Shown here in pieces: positions 15,751 to 24,580 of a DNA stretch of 64,000 nt. Position numbers and translations under genes: made by a program. The stretch is from CBFHMJ01 sp965656875 (GTDB lineage: Bacteria; Pseudomonadota; Gammaproteobacteria; Enterobacterales; Alteromonadaceae), in contig CBFHMJ010000032.1 of the NCBI GenBank assembly GCA_965656875.1, forward strand, positions 1-64,000. The letters run 5' to 3'. Position 1 is the first letter of the stretch; every line of letters begins with the position of its first letter. Under the pieces are notes generated by a model that was not told where the DNA came from, did not search any database, and worked only from the letters and a program-made list of their open reading frames with translations.

Positions 15751-16956
15751 TCAGTGACCGAAGATATTGCGCAGAATCTGTTGATAAATACCGGTTAGTT
15801 GATAAATGTCATCGACACCAACACGTTCATTGATCTGATGGATGGTCTTGTTTTTTAGCCCTAACTCAATCACTTGAGTCGGCTTTTCTGGTCGATATTC
15901 TTCAAAGGTAAAGAAGCGACCGTCAGATGTGCCGCCAGCAGTCGATAATAATGGAAAAGAGCCTGTTAGCTGGTGGATAGCCATTTCAGTATTGGCGATA
16001 AGATCGTGTTCTGATTGCCGCCCGGCAGCGGTGAAGTAAGGGATGCAAGGACGGTCAAAGGTTAGCTCGGCACTTTCATCCAGCGGCGCAACGGTTTGAG
16101 TGATTTTGTCGATAAGTTCTTGCTGAGAATAGTTGTGACTATAGCGAATATTAAAGTGAATAGCGCAACTGTCCGGGATGATGTTATCGGTGAAGCGACC
16201 TGAATCAATGTGAGTGATTTGTAAGCTGGTGCCAGGAAAGTCTGTGCTGCCTTCATCCCACGCAAGTTGAGTCAGTGCATTGATAATACGACCCATATTG
16301 TGAATTGCATTATTGCCGTTTTGTGGCCAGGCAACATGAGCTGCTTTGCCTTTAATGGCGAGCTTAAAAGAAAGTGCGCCACGACGGCCAACAAAGATTG
16401 CATCACCAATATGATTCCGGCTTGAAGGTTCGCCCATGATGCAAAAGTCTGGAATAAGGTCTCGTTCAGCCATGCGAGCTGCTATTTCTTTGCTACCAAA
16501 CTCAGCTTCCCCTTCTTCATCACTGGTAAAAGCGAATAGCAGTGTGCCTTTAAAAACGGATTTAAGGGTTGTTAACCAGGCTTCTGTTGCGGCAATCATA
16601 CAGGCCAGGCCACCTTTCATATCGGCTGCGCCCCGGCCAACAATCTCACCGTTAACAATATCGCCGGAATAAGGTCCGGGTTGCCAGTTGTCATGATTGC
16701 CTGCGGGTACGACATCCGTGTGACCTGCCAGTAACAAAGAAGGGCCTTCACCATTATTCAGTACAGCCAGCGAGTTAACGACGCCTTCAACAGTCCATTG
16801 TTCTATTTCAAATCCTAAGGCTTCCAGGCGTTTATTGAGTAGAGGTTGGCAACCGTTATCATCAGGCGTTTCTGATGGAATTCGTAACAGGGTTTGGCAT
16901 AAGTCCAGCGCATTGATGGCTGCTATATCTGGTGTTGCTACTGTTGAAGTCTTCAT
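15751..16956 (-). CDS. dapE: Succinyl-diaminopimelate desuccinylase
   Basis: DapE is a dinuclear zinc amidohydrolase that converts N-succinyl-L,L-diaminopimelate to L,L-diaminopimelate plus succinate for lysine and peptidoglycan synthesis. The 401-residue protein shows LLLAGHTDVVPAG (H79 and D81), GRGAADMKGG (D112), TSDEEGEAEFG (E147 the base and E148 a ligand), GEPSS, GRRGALSFKL, STAGGTSDGRF and KTIHQINERVGV, the order found in the M20A family. ArgE is the main alternative, but TSDEEG and the GTSDGRF/IHQINE end favour DapE. The N-terminus is about 20 residues longer than usual. It stands alone on the minus strand; the usual dap neighbours are absent. Confidence 0.88.
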   Translation of the reverse strand: MKTSTVATPDIAAINALDLCQTLLRIPSETPDDNGCQPLLNKRLEALGFEIEQWTVEGVVNSLAVLNNGEGPSLLLAGHTDVVPAGNHDNWQPGPYSGDIVNGEIVGRGAADMKGGLACMIAATEAWLTTLKSVFKGTLLFAFTSDEEGEAEFGSKEIAARMAERDLIPDFCIMGEPSSRNHIGDAIFVGRRGALSFKLAIKGKAAHVAWPQNGNNAIHNMGRIINALTQLAWDEGSTDFPGTSLQITHIDSGRFTDNIIPDSCAIHFNIRYSHNYSQQELIDKITQTVAPLDESAELTFDRPCIPYFTAAGRQSEHDLIANTEMAIHQLTGSFPLLSTAGGTSDGRFFTFEEYRPEKPTQVIELGLKNKTIHQINERVGVDDIYQLTGIYQQILRNIFGH

Positions 16957-17678
16957 AGATTACCCACTGACTGCTGATGAGTACATTTACTATACCCTAT
17001 ATACAGTAAAAATTAACCAATTGTTATTACATCGTAAATTTGTGACAAGCTGATGAGGTTTCGATGAGGATTAAATGACAGTGTTTATGCGTGAGATTGT
17101 ATTTAGCCTCTGACTATATTGAGACATAACATGCTGCTCGGTACACCGGGATATTGATTCTGTCGTTCATGATTAGTCACGTCACAGCTATTTAAATATA
17201 TTTACTATGATTGTATGCATGTTGATTGGCGTTGCAGATTTAATGACTTTGAGATTTCAAAGCGTGGTAATCGACATGGAGTACGCGATTTTCTGAAAAG
17301 ATTAAGGCGTTAAACAGTCACTTTTTACAATGTATCTCCACTGCATGGATTAGTTGTCTGTGAGCGTTAGTCAGGTGGTGTTTTGTATATAGATTAGACC
17401 GTTGAGTATGGTTTTTGCTCATTTGTGTGGCCCGGGAAGCATTAGCTGTTATGTTCATGCTCTGATAATGATGTTTTTCATTATTTTTACGTCATGTTTC
17501 TGGTTGTTTTGCATGAATATTCACTTTTTGATGCTGAGTTTTTTGGCTTTTCTGCTGGTTTTGTGTGCATTGCCGAGTAAAAAGTAAATCGAACATTCAG
17601 GATTCGGTTTATTCAGGCTGGATTCAGCCAGCATTAAGCAGGCTACGGTGCTTTTGTGTTAATCATCAGGGAAATGCT
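16957..17678. other. 720-base region without a supported gene
   Basis: AT-rich sequence between dapE and the S41 peptidase. It contains a 32-codon ORF (17215-17313) and a hydrophobic 59-codon ORF (17408-17587), neither with a ribosome site. TATACCCTATATACAGTA near 16991-17008 could be part of the dapE promoter. Confidence 0.35.
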
Positions 17679-18725
17679 GTGAATCTACTTCGTTTTGTTC
17701 TACCTCTGGTCTGTTTGCCCGTTTTTGCTCAAGCGATCACGAATGAAGATAAGGAGACATTAATTACTGCGCTACAACAGCGTATTGAGCAACACTATGT
17801 TCTTGAGTCGGCTATTCCGGATGTGGTGGCACATCTGGAACAATTACGAACCAACCCGTTATTGCATCAGCAAAAGACCCATGACGATGTTGCACGGTTG
17901 CTCCGTAATGAACTTCAGCAGTTTGATAAACATTTTACGGTGAAGTGGACAGCGCCGAGCGTTGGCGATAACAAGTCCACCACTCGTGCCGACAATCCAG
18001 AAAAGGAAGGTTGGTTCAGTCAACTGGCGCGAAAAAACCAGGGCTACAATAGCGTGGAGGTGCTGGCAGGTAACATTGGTTACATCGACTTTTGGGGATT
18101 TGCTGAGGTAAATGCACATTACAAGGCGAAAACAGAAGCTGCCATGATGTTTCTGACTGGTGTTGATGCACTCATTATTGATCTTCGTAATAACGGTGGT
18201 GGCAGTGCGAAAGCGGTTCAGCTATTAAGTAGCTACTTTCTTGAGGGAAATGTTCACTTAAATAGTTTTTTCAATCGAGATACTGGAATGACAACGCATT
18301 TCAGAACACTGGGGGACATTCCTCGATACTTTAGCCAGGCGCCGGTATACATTCTCACCAGTGAGAAAACATTTTCAGCAGCAGAGGAGTTTGCTTACAA
18401 CTTCAAACATCTCAAGCGAGGAATGATTGTAGGTTCACCAACTAAAGGCGGGGCAAACCCCTGGCGTTACGTGGGTTTACCCAATCACTATAAATTGGGT
18501 GTGCCAACATCAATGGCGATAAATCCTGTTACTAACACCAATTGGGAAGGTGTAGGTGTTCAACCCGATGTTTTAACCGATGCCGAAGATGCGTTTAAAA
18601 AGGCTTATGTACTGGCACTGAAAAAAACACTAACTGACGCGCAGGGATGGAATCTTCAAGAAAAGCAGGAAGCATTAGATGAGTTATCGCCTGAACAGGC
18701 CATCAACACCGAAACGCTAAAGTGA
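17679..18725 (+). CDS. Secreted S41 family peptidase (tail-specific/IRBP-like)
   Basis: The 348-residue protein starts at GTG 17679, preceded by AGGGAA; the open frame extends upstream but lacks sense as protein. A signal peptide runs to FAQA at about residue 17. The helical N-domain is followed by the S41 core: NIGYIDFWGF, DALIIDLRNNGGGSAKA, TSEKTFSAAEEFAYNF with the nucleophile Ser, and GSPTKGGANPW. No PDZ domain is seen. Enzymes of this IRBP-like branch cleave peptides in the periplasm or outside the cell; the substrate is unknown. The gene converges on ohrR with four bases between the stops. Confidence 0.85.
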   Translation: MNLLRFVLPLVCLPVFAQAITNEDKETLITALQQRIEQHYVLESAIPDVVAHLEQLRTNPLLHQQKTHDDVARLLRNELQQFDKHFTVKWTAPSVGDNKSTTRADNPEKEGWFSQLARKNQGYNSVEVLAGNIGYIDFWGFAEVNAHYKAKTEAAMMFLTGVDALIIDLRNNGGGSAKAVQLLSSYFLEGNVHLNSFFNRDTGMTTHFRTLGDIPRYFSQAPVYILTSEKTFSAAEEFAYNFKHLKRGMIVGSPTKGGANPWRYVGLPNHYKLGVPTSMAINPVTNTNWEGVGVQPDVLTDAEDAFKKAYVLALKKTLTDAQGWNLQEKQEALDELSPEQAINTETLK

Positions 18726-18729
18726 TGCT

Positions 18730-19167
18730 CTAGTTGTTGAGCAAATCCCGATTCATTTTATCAAGGATGATTTTTAGTTGGATCGCTTCATCTTCTGTAA
18801 TTGATGGCACAGAGAAGCGGATCTTTTCAGGCAGTTCTGATGCTGTTTCTTTTAGGGTGATGCCTTCTTGTGTCAGCAGAACATGTTTAATTCGTTTGTC
18901 CTGTTGAGATGGTTGAAGTTGAATCATTTGCTTATTGACCAACTTTTTCAAAATTAACGTTAGTGCGCCGCCATCAATGTGAGTGATCTGCTGTAATGTA
19001 TTGATTTCCAGATCATCCTTCTCCCATAACGCCATCAAAACAACATATTGTGGATAGGTAATATCCAGCGACTTCAGCAATGGACGGTAAGCGCGAGTCA
19101 TTGCATTGTTCAACATGTAAATTCGGTGGCAAAGCTGATTTTCCAATAATAGTTTTTCGTCGTTCAT
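18730..19167 (-). CDS. ohrR: Organic-hydroperoxide-sensing MarR-family repressor OhrR
   Basis: The 145-residue protein starts at ATG 19167 with GAGAGG upstream; the longer frame adds 18 unlikely residues. It has the OhrR N-terminus LLLENQLCHRIYMLNNAMTR with the peroxide-reactive Cys at residue 13, then AYRPLLKSLDITYPQYVVLM and a winged-helix domain. OhrR represses ohr until organic hydroperoxides oxidise this Cys. In this single-Cys region I see no second C-terminal Cys, suggesting the one-Cys type. It is divergent from ohr and two palindromic operators lie between them. Confidence 0.9.
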   Translation of the reverse strand: MNDEKLLLENQLCHRIYMLNNAMTRAYRPLLKSLDITYPQYVVLMALWEKDDLEINTLQQITHIDGGALTLILKKLVNKQMIQLQPSQQDKRIKHVLLTQEGITLKETASELPEKIRFSVPSITEDEAIQLKIILDKMNRDLLNN

Positions 19168-19197
19168 TTTCTGCCTCTCAGAATAGAGCGCTAATGT

Positions 19198-19213
19198 ACT
19201 TTGTATACAAAGT
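19198..19213. promoter_or_regulatory. Probable OhrR operator 1
   Basis: ACTTTGTATACAAAGT is a perfect 16-base palindrome in the ohrR-ohr intergenic region, about 31 bases upstream of the ohrR start. Confidence 0.75.
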
Positions 19214-19244
19214 TCTTGCAAGCCGCTTTAACCCAGGGTAAATT

Positions 19245-19260
19245 ATTTTGTATGCAAAGT
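19245..19260. promoter_or_regulatory. Probable OhrR operator 2
   Basis: ATTTTGTATGCAAAGT repeats operator 1 with two mismatches, 47 bases (about four and a half helical turns) away on the ohr side. Confidence 0.7.
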
Positions 19261-19328
19261 AATTTACCAAAAGATAGTTAATGTTTATTCAGATGTAGAT
19301 AAAGATATCGTTCACTAAGGAATTAATC

Positions 19329-19808
19329 ATGGCGTTAAATCAATCAACCGAGCAGGCAAAACCTCAATCACTATCACAGACATTGTACAGCGCAAATGTC
19401 AGAGCAACCGGAGGTAGAGAAGGTTCTGCGTTATCAGACGATAAAAAGCTGAATGTACTGTTATCCACGCCCACAGGTTTGGGTGGAGCAGGGGGAGACG
19501 GTACAAATCCCGAGCAATTATTTGCTGCTGGTTATGCCGCTTGTTTTATTGGTGCGTTAAAGTTTGTTGCGGGCCAACAATCGATCACGATTCCGGCGGA
19601 TGTTTTTGTGGATGCGAAAGTAGATATAGGTCCGGTCGGTAATGGCTTTGGATTGGCTGTAAAACTGGCTATTGGTTTACCCGGCATTGAACATGAAGTG
19701 GCAACTAAACTGGTCGAAGTGGCTCATCAGGTATGTCCATACTCAAACGCCACGCGTGGCAATATCGAGGTTGATGTTGTATTGATTGAAACTGGCGTGG
19801 CACGTTAA
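19329..19808 (+). CDS. ohr: Organic hydroperoxide resistance protein Ohr
   Basis: Ohr is a dimeric thiol peroxidase that reduces organic and fatty-acid hydroperoxides, using lipoyl proteins as reductant. The 159-residue protein has both active-site cysteines, C72 in FAAGYAACFIGAL and C136 in HQVCPYSNATRGNI, as well as the LYSANVRATGGREG start with the active-site Arg region. It starts at ATG 19329 behind AAGGAATT. It is divergent from ohrR and followed after 29 bases by a CxxCH protein gene that may share its transcript, so it should be induced by hydroperoxides. Confidence 0.95.
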   Translation: MALNQSTEQAKPQSLSQTLYSANVRATGGREGSALSDDKKLNVLLSTPTGLGGAGGDGTNPEQLFAAGYAACFIGALKFVAGQQSITIPADVFVDAKVDIGPVGNGFGLAVKLAIGLPGIEHEVATKLVEVAHQVCPYSNATRGNIEVDVVLIETGVAR

Positions 19809-19837
19809 CGTCTAAATTGCTTTATGAAGGATAAACC

Positions 19838-20464
19838 GTGAAAAACATTTTAGTGATCGCTTCTGTGTTGTTATTCATCGTCATTAGCGCAATGCCGCTG
19901 AGCACGAGTGCTAAAGAGCATGGAATGAACGAGAAGTATAAACAAAAGAATGTTGCATCATTACCCGCTGTGACGAAAGATACTTTTAAATGCATGTTGG
20001 ATATGACTCCCGTGCGAGGGTTCTATGTGGACAATCTGAATCCTGAAAAGCTACCGGAGACAGTAAGGGCTGCAAAGGCTGAGAAAACAGTTTACCCGGC
20101 GGGTTCAGTGGTTCAGCTAGTGCCAACTGAAGTCATGATTAAACAGGTTGAGGGAACGAATCCGTCAACAAATGACTGGCTGTTTTATGAGTTGACCGTC
20201 AGTGATAAAGGGAGTGAGATTCGAGTTCAGGGTTATGACAATGTGAAGAATCGGTTTGGCGGGAATTGTCTGGCTTGTCATAAAAAAGCGAAACCTGAAT
20301 ATGACATGATTTGTGAACAAGGCCACGGTTGTGACCCTATTGCGATTACGTCACAAATGACAAGCGTATTGCAAAAAACAGATCCGCGCTGTGCTGCGCC
20401 ACCAGTGTTGAGCAGTGACGAACAAAAGCTGTTTGAACAGATGCAAGCGATGTTCGATTTGTAA
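19838..20464 (+). CDS. Exported CxxCH (cytochrome-like) protein of unknown function
   Basis: The 208-residue protein has a signal sequence (residues 1-25, ending STSA|KE). Residues 140-148 read FGGNCLACH, a single c-type haem attachment motif, followed by KPEYDMICEQGHGC with two more cysteines. The FYVDNLNPEKLPETV and YPAGSVVQLVPTEVM stretches resemble cytochrome-P460-type proteins, but I am not sure of the family. It starts at GTG 19838 behind GAAGGA, 29 bases after ohr, so it is probably co-transcribed and hydroperoxide-induced. A periplasmic redox role is inferred. Confidence 0.6.
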   Translation: MKNILVIASVLLFIVISAMPLSTSAKEHGMNEKYKQKNVASLPAVTKDTFKCMLDMTPVRGFYVDNLNPEKLPETVRAAKAEKTVYPAGSVVQLVPTEVMIKQVEGTNPSTNDWLFYELTVSDKGSEIRVQGYDNVKNRFGGNCLACHKKAKPEYDMICEQGHGCDPIAITSQMTSVLQKTDPRCAAPPVLSSDEQKLFEQMQAMFDL

Positions 20465-20482
20465 TCTAAGCAATCAGAATAC

Positions 20483-21256
20483 TCACAGCCTGGTTTCTGA
20501 TGTTGTCGAAACAGAGTGGTCAAATCGCCCCTGGCGGATAAACTGAATAACCTGATCGGCAACATCCTGACTATAGCGCATACCTGCATGGCCAACTGGC
20601 AAGGCGATAAAATCCTTCATTTGTTCGACTTTGGTGGAATCTACTGAAACCAGCCCGTCATTTGGCTGCGAAAAAAAAGTATTCGTGACAGGAGACGATT
20701 TCGTGCCTGCAATGACGCCTACTGGCGTGTTAAACGGTGGGAGGGTTTTACCCAGTGTATTCTTACCGCGCATCAGTGCAAAACCCACTTCTCCGGCGAT
20801 AGACATTATAAAGTGGTCTTCTAACTGATCGGCCACCGGGCTGCCTTTATTCGGTGTGCCTATGATAACCACTTCACCAAGCTGAATATTCTGTGCTTGT
20901 TTGTCAGGCTGAGTTAAAAAGTGCCTGATAACAAGTCCGCCGAGTGAGTGGCCGACAAAATGAATTTTCTGGCTTCTATTCACACAAGCGGTTATTTCAT
21001 TGAATGACTCACTCAGTACTTCATCAATTGTCGCGCCAAGCGTGGTGTAGTCGATGGCGCAAACTTCATAACCGGCATATTCAAGGCGGCCATGTAATAG
21101 CCACATCGAGGCTTTGCCGCGAGCCAGACCGTGCGCGAGAACAATGATTTCTTTGTCATGTAATGATGTATCTGACGATGTATTTGCTTTAGTCGCTTGA
21201 GCGGTAAAACTACTGAGTAATACGATACAGCTGAATAACAGAGTTTTTATCATCAA
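20483..21256 (-). CDS. Exported alpha/beta hydrolase, lipase-like
   Basis: The 257-residue protein has a signal peptide (about residues 1-22, FTAQA). It shows IIVLAHGLARGKASMWLL near the start (the oxyanion region), HFVGHSLGGLVIRHFLTQ with the nucleophile Ser, VVIIGTPNKGSPVAD and NDGLVSVDSTKVE, then a histidine in LPVGHAGMRYSQDV that probably completes the triad. This is the PGAP1/class-I lipase type of fold. It likely acts on lipid or small ester substrates in the periplasm or medium. It converges on the CxxCH gene with 18 bases between the stops. Confidence 0.8.
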   Translation of the reverse strand: MMIKTLLFSCIVLLSSFTAQATKANTSSDTSLHDKEIIVLAHGLARGKASMWLLHGRLEYAGYEVCAIDYTTLGATIDEVLSESFNEITACVNRSQKIHFVGHSLGGLVIRHFLTQPDKQAQNIQLGEVVIIGTPNKGSPVADQLEDHFIMSIAGEVGFALMRGKNTLGKTLPPFNTPVGVIAGTKSSPVTNTFFSQPNDGLVSVDSTKVEQMKDFIALPVGHAGMRYSQDVADQVIQFIRQGRFDHSVSTTSETRL

Positions 21257-21343
21257 GGTTCTATTTCCATAAACGATGGTTTTTGCTGCTTATAAAGTGG
21301 TTTACTCAACACGGGAAATTTTTAACACAGAGATAGTGCTGGA

Positions 21344-22012
21344 TTAATTGAGACCAGCTGGCGGTTCTAACTGTAATCGCGAGGCTAAAATAACCGCTTG
21401 TGTTCGGTTACTGACACCCAGTTTCCGGAATATGGCGGTCATGTGGGCTTTCACGGTAGCTTCTGAAATATTTAAATCCCAGGCAATTTGTTTGTTCAAC
21501 CAGCCATCATTAACGTAATACAACACTTTATATTGCTGTTGAGTTAATGTCGCTATCTTCTCTGCCAGGTTGGTATCTTCGCCGATATTCTCATCATTGT
21601 CTGTTTCCCAGACTTGTTTCTCTAATTCTGGAGGAACCCAGACATCGCCATTCAGTACGGATTTTAATGCATCCGATATAACCACCGGATTGCTGGATTT
21701 TGGAATAAAAGCACTGGCTCCAAACGTTATGACCCGGCGTATCACATCAATGTCATCGCTGGCAGAAATAACAACAATAGGGAGGGTGGGATAATGTTTT
21801 CTGAGATGAATAAGGCCGAAGAATCCACAGTTTCCGGGCATATGTAAATCCAGCAGCAATAATTCAGTATCAGGGTGTTTATCAAGCGCTTCGCATGTTG
21901 TATCAAAGGAGTCCGTTTCTATGGTTTCTTTCATGGCGAAGGTGGCACTAATCGCGTTGATCAGCGCATTGCGAAAGAGGGGATGGTCGTCAGCGACGAT
22001 CAGTTTGGTCAT
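21344..22012 (-). CDS. LuxR-type response regulator
   Basis: The 222-residue protein has a receiver domain (residues about 1-120: LIVADDHPLFR, the phosphorylatable Asp in ELLLLDLHMPGN, VISASDD, IPKSS) and a C-terminal LuxR helix-turn-helix (LTQQQYKVLYYVNDGWLNKQ, SEATVKAHMTAIFRKLGVSN). The start is ATG 22012 behind AAAGGTGG. No kinase is adjacent. In several gammaproteobacteria a regulator of this type (ErdR/CrbR) controls acs, and here it lies just downstream of acs on the same strand, behind a terminator. The target is inferred from that neighbourhood. Confidence 0.85.
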   Translation of the reverse strand: MTKLIVADDHPLFRNALINAISATFAMKETIETDSFDTTCEALDKHPDTELLLLDLHMPGNCGFFGLIHLRKHYPTLPIVVISASDDIDVIRRVITFGASAFIPKSSNPVVISDALKSVLNGDVWVPPELEKQVWETDNDENIGEDTNLAEKIATLTQQQYKVLYYVNDGWLNKQIAWDLNISEATVKAHMTAIFRKLGVSNRTQAVILASRLQLEPPAGLN

Positions 22013-22156
22013 GTTTACCACCTTTTTAGTGTAATTATCGTTTGTGGTCGTTGATGTTTATGTTCTTAAAAGGTGGAAAATACCTGAAGAAAAACATAAA
22101 TATTAACCCCACACACAGCTTTTACGACATACACTACATGAAAGTATAGACAATAA

Positions 22157-22197
22157 AAAACCGAAGCTTTGATCCAGTGCACCAAAACTTCGGTTTT
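22157..22197 (-). terminator. Intrinsic terminator after acs
   Basis: AAAACCGAAG and CTTCGGTTTT enclose a 21-base loop; T runs lie on both sides, so it can work for the minus-strand acs transcript. Confidence 0.7.
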
Positions 22198-22243
22198 GAT
22201 TGGGTGTATTCACCTCCGTGTGGTGGCTTACGAATAAACCAGA

Positions 22244-24190
22244 TTACTTATTGAGTCTGTGTTCAATAAGATCTTCCACTACGGACGGATCTGCCAATGT
22301 TGAGATATCACCCAGGCTGTCATGTTCGTTGCAGGCAATTTTACGCAGAATGCGGCGCATAATTTTGCCTGAACGGGTTTTAGGTAAGCCGGGTGCCCAT
22401 TGAATCAGATCGGGCGTCGCAATCGGGCTGATTTCCTGACGAACCCAATCGCGAACATGTTTGGTTAGGTCTGGCGTAGGTTCAGTGCCTTTGTTAGCCG
22501 TGACATACACATAAATTCCCTGACCTTTGATTGGATGTGGATAGCCTACGACGGCAGCTTCTGCAATTTCCGGATGCGCGACCAGCACGCTTTCAATCTC
22601 AGCCGTGCCGAGGCGATGGCCAGAAACATTCAGTACGTCATCAACACGGCCGGTGATCCAGTAGTAGCCATCTTCATCACGTTTGGCACCATCGCCAGTA
22701 AAGTACATGCCTTTCCACGTTGAAAAGTACGTTTGTTCAAATCGTTCGTGATCGCCGTAAACAGTGCGCATCTGGCCTGGCCAGCTATCAAGTAACACCA
22801 GGTTTCCAGCCGCTGCGCCTTCAAGAAACTCGCCTTCGCTATCTACCAGGGCTGGTTTTACACCAAAGAAAGGACGTGTAGCAGAGCCTGGTTTCAGTGC
22901 GGTTGCTCCTGGCAATGGTGTGATAAGTGCCGCGCCGGTTTCTGTTTGCCACCAGGTATCAACAATCGGGCAGTTTTCTTTACCAAAACCAGCATAGTAC
23001 CAGCGCCACGCTTCAGGATTGATAGGTTCACCAACACTACCGAGTAGTCTGAGCGAAGAGAGATCATTGTTTTCAAACGCTTCTTCACCATTGGACATAA
23101 GTGCGCGAATTGCCGTTGGTGCGGTATATAATATGGTTGCTTTGTATTTATCTACGATGTCCGCCATCCGTGCGCAAGATGGCCAGTTCGGCACACCTTC
23201 AAAGAAAATGCTGGTGGTTCCGTTACACAACGGCCCATAAACGATATAGCTGTGACCTGTGATCCAACCGATGTCAGCGGCACACCAGAAAACATCATCC
23301 GGTTGTAAGTCAAAGATATATTCGTGAGTGATTGAGGCATATACCAGGTAACCGCCGGTAGTATGAAGAACGCCTTTCGGCTTACCGGTAGAACCAGATG
23401 TGTAGAGGATGAACAGCGGATCTTCTGCGTTCATGGATTCTGGTGGGCAATCTTCAGAGGCGTTTTCCATCAGCTCGTGATACCAGTGATCGCGTCCTTC
23501 AACGAATTTCACTGCTTCGCCAGTATGACGAACCATCACCACGCCTTCTACCGGTCCATCGGTCATGGAATCCAGCGCATTATCAACGTTGTCTTTCAAA
23601 TGAATATGACGATTGCCACGAAGCGAAACGTCAGCGGTGATGACAAATTTTGACTGGCAGTCATCAATTCGACTGGCCAGCGCATCAGGAGAGAAACCTG
23701 CAAAGACGACAGAATGAACCGCCCCAATCCGAGCGCAGGCGAGCATCGCAACGGTTGCTTCCGGAATCATGGGCATGTAAATCGTGATGAAGTCGCCTTT
23801 CTTTACGCCGAGAGATTTCAGGCTGTTAGCGAGCTTACAGACATCGCGGTGAAGTTCGCGATAGGTGATTGCCTGACCTTCTCCCGGGGTGTCCGGTTCG
23901 AAGTAATAAGCGACTTGATCGCCGCGCTCTTCCAGATGTCGGTCGAGACAGTTGTACGCCACATTCAGCTCACCATCCTCAAACCATTTAATCGATAAGT
24001 TGCCTGGCTCAAAGCTGGTGTTTTTGACTTTGGTGTAGGGTTTGAACCAATCAACACGTTTACCGTGCTCACCCCAGAATGCGTCCGGATCAGACACCGA
24101 TTGCTGGTACATCGCGTGATAAGTTTGCTCGTCCAGGCGTGTATTCGCCTGGAAATGTGAAGGAACGGGATATAAATTCGCTGATGACAT
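22244..24190 (-). CDS. acs: Acetyl-CoA synthetase (AMP-forming)
   Basis: Acs activates acetate with ATP to acetyl-AMP and then acetyl-CoA, in the cytoplasm. The 648-residue length is normal. Seen motifs are ADPLFILYTSGSTGKPKGVL (P-loop), CAADIGWITGHSYIVYGPL, DTWWQTETGA, YFTGDGAKRDEDGYYWITGR, VDDVLNVSGHRLGTAEIE and the end PKTRSGKIMRRILRKIA, with the Lys that is acetylated by Pat-type enzymes. It stands alone as an operon with a 370-base upstream region shared with the divergent porin, and is followed by a LuxR-type regulator. Confidence 0.97.
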   Translation of the reverse strand: MSSANLYPVPSHFQANTRLDEQTYHAMYQQSVSDPDAFWGEHGKRVDWFKPYTKVKNTSFEPGNLSIKWFEDGELNVAYNCLDRHLEERGDQVAYYFEPDTPGEGQAITYRELHRDVCKLANSLKSLGVKKGDFITIYMPMIPEATVAMLACARIGAVHSVVFAGFSPDALASRIDDCQSKFVITADVSLRGNRHIHLKDNVDNALDSMTDGPVEGVVMVRHTGEAVKFVEGRDHWYHELMENASEDCPPESMNAEDPLFILYTSGSTGKPKGVLHTTGGYLVYASITHEYIFDLQPDDVFWCAADIGWITGHSYIVYGPLCNGTTSIFFEGVPNWPSCARMADIVDKYKATILYTAPTAIRALMSNGEEAFENNDLSSLRLLGSVGEPINPEAWRWYYAGFGKENCPIVDTWWQTETGAALITPLPGATALKPGSATRPFFGVKPALVDSEGEFLEGAAAGNLVLLDSWPGQMRTVYGDHERFEQTYFSTWKGMYFTGDGAKRDEDGYYWITGRVDDVLNVSGHRLGTAEIESVLVAHPEIAEAAVVGYPHPIKGQGIYVYVTANKGTEPTPDLTKHVRDWVRQEISPIATPDLIQWAPGLPKTRSGKIMRRILRKIACNEHDSLGDISTLADPSVVEDLIEHRLNK

Positions 24191-24580
24191 TGAAACCTCC
24201 GTTAGCTCAACAGGTTATGCATCTGGTATCCGGTTCAGCGTTGTAAAAACCGTATTGCACTCGATGTTGAAGCGGGCTGTGTAACTGTTCGTGTTGATAA
24301 ATTTTTTACACCACATTCTTAGATTGTCGATATTAGACCTTAGTCGAACCAGGTTGGCTCTATATAAGGAAAATATGATTGGAAAGTTGACAAAAGCAGC
24401 ATTAAATCAAGACTTAATTCATACGACTAATCGCTAATGTCGTTTGAAAGAACTAAGTGCCAGGATTTAGGGGCATGTTGACCTTTGCTGTTTGCCGTTT
24501 GAGTGTTCAGCTGTAAACCGCAAAAGCCAGTGTGCTTCTGAGCACAACTTAAACATCCTCAATTGAGTGAGGCAAGTTCG
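24191..24580. other. 390-base divergent promoter region of acs and the porin
   Basis: No ORF is supported. A TTGACA box lies at 24387-24392 in plus orientation. A GGGGCATGTTGACCTTTGC motif of the recurring family lies at about 24471-24489. Confidence 0.4.

Noticed and set aside
17215..17313. 32-codon ORF with basic C-terminus (ends FLKRLRR)
   Set aside because: Protein-like but very short, with no ribosome site and no neighbour context.
17408..17587. Hydrophobic 59-codon ORF before the S41 peptidase
   Set aside because: No ribosome site, low complexity of Phe/Leu/Met typical of T-rich DNA, and no recognisable topology signal. Not reported as a gene.
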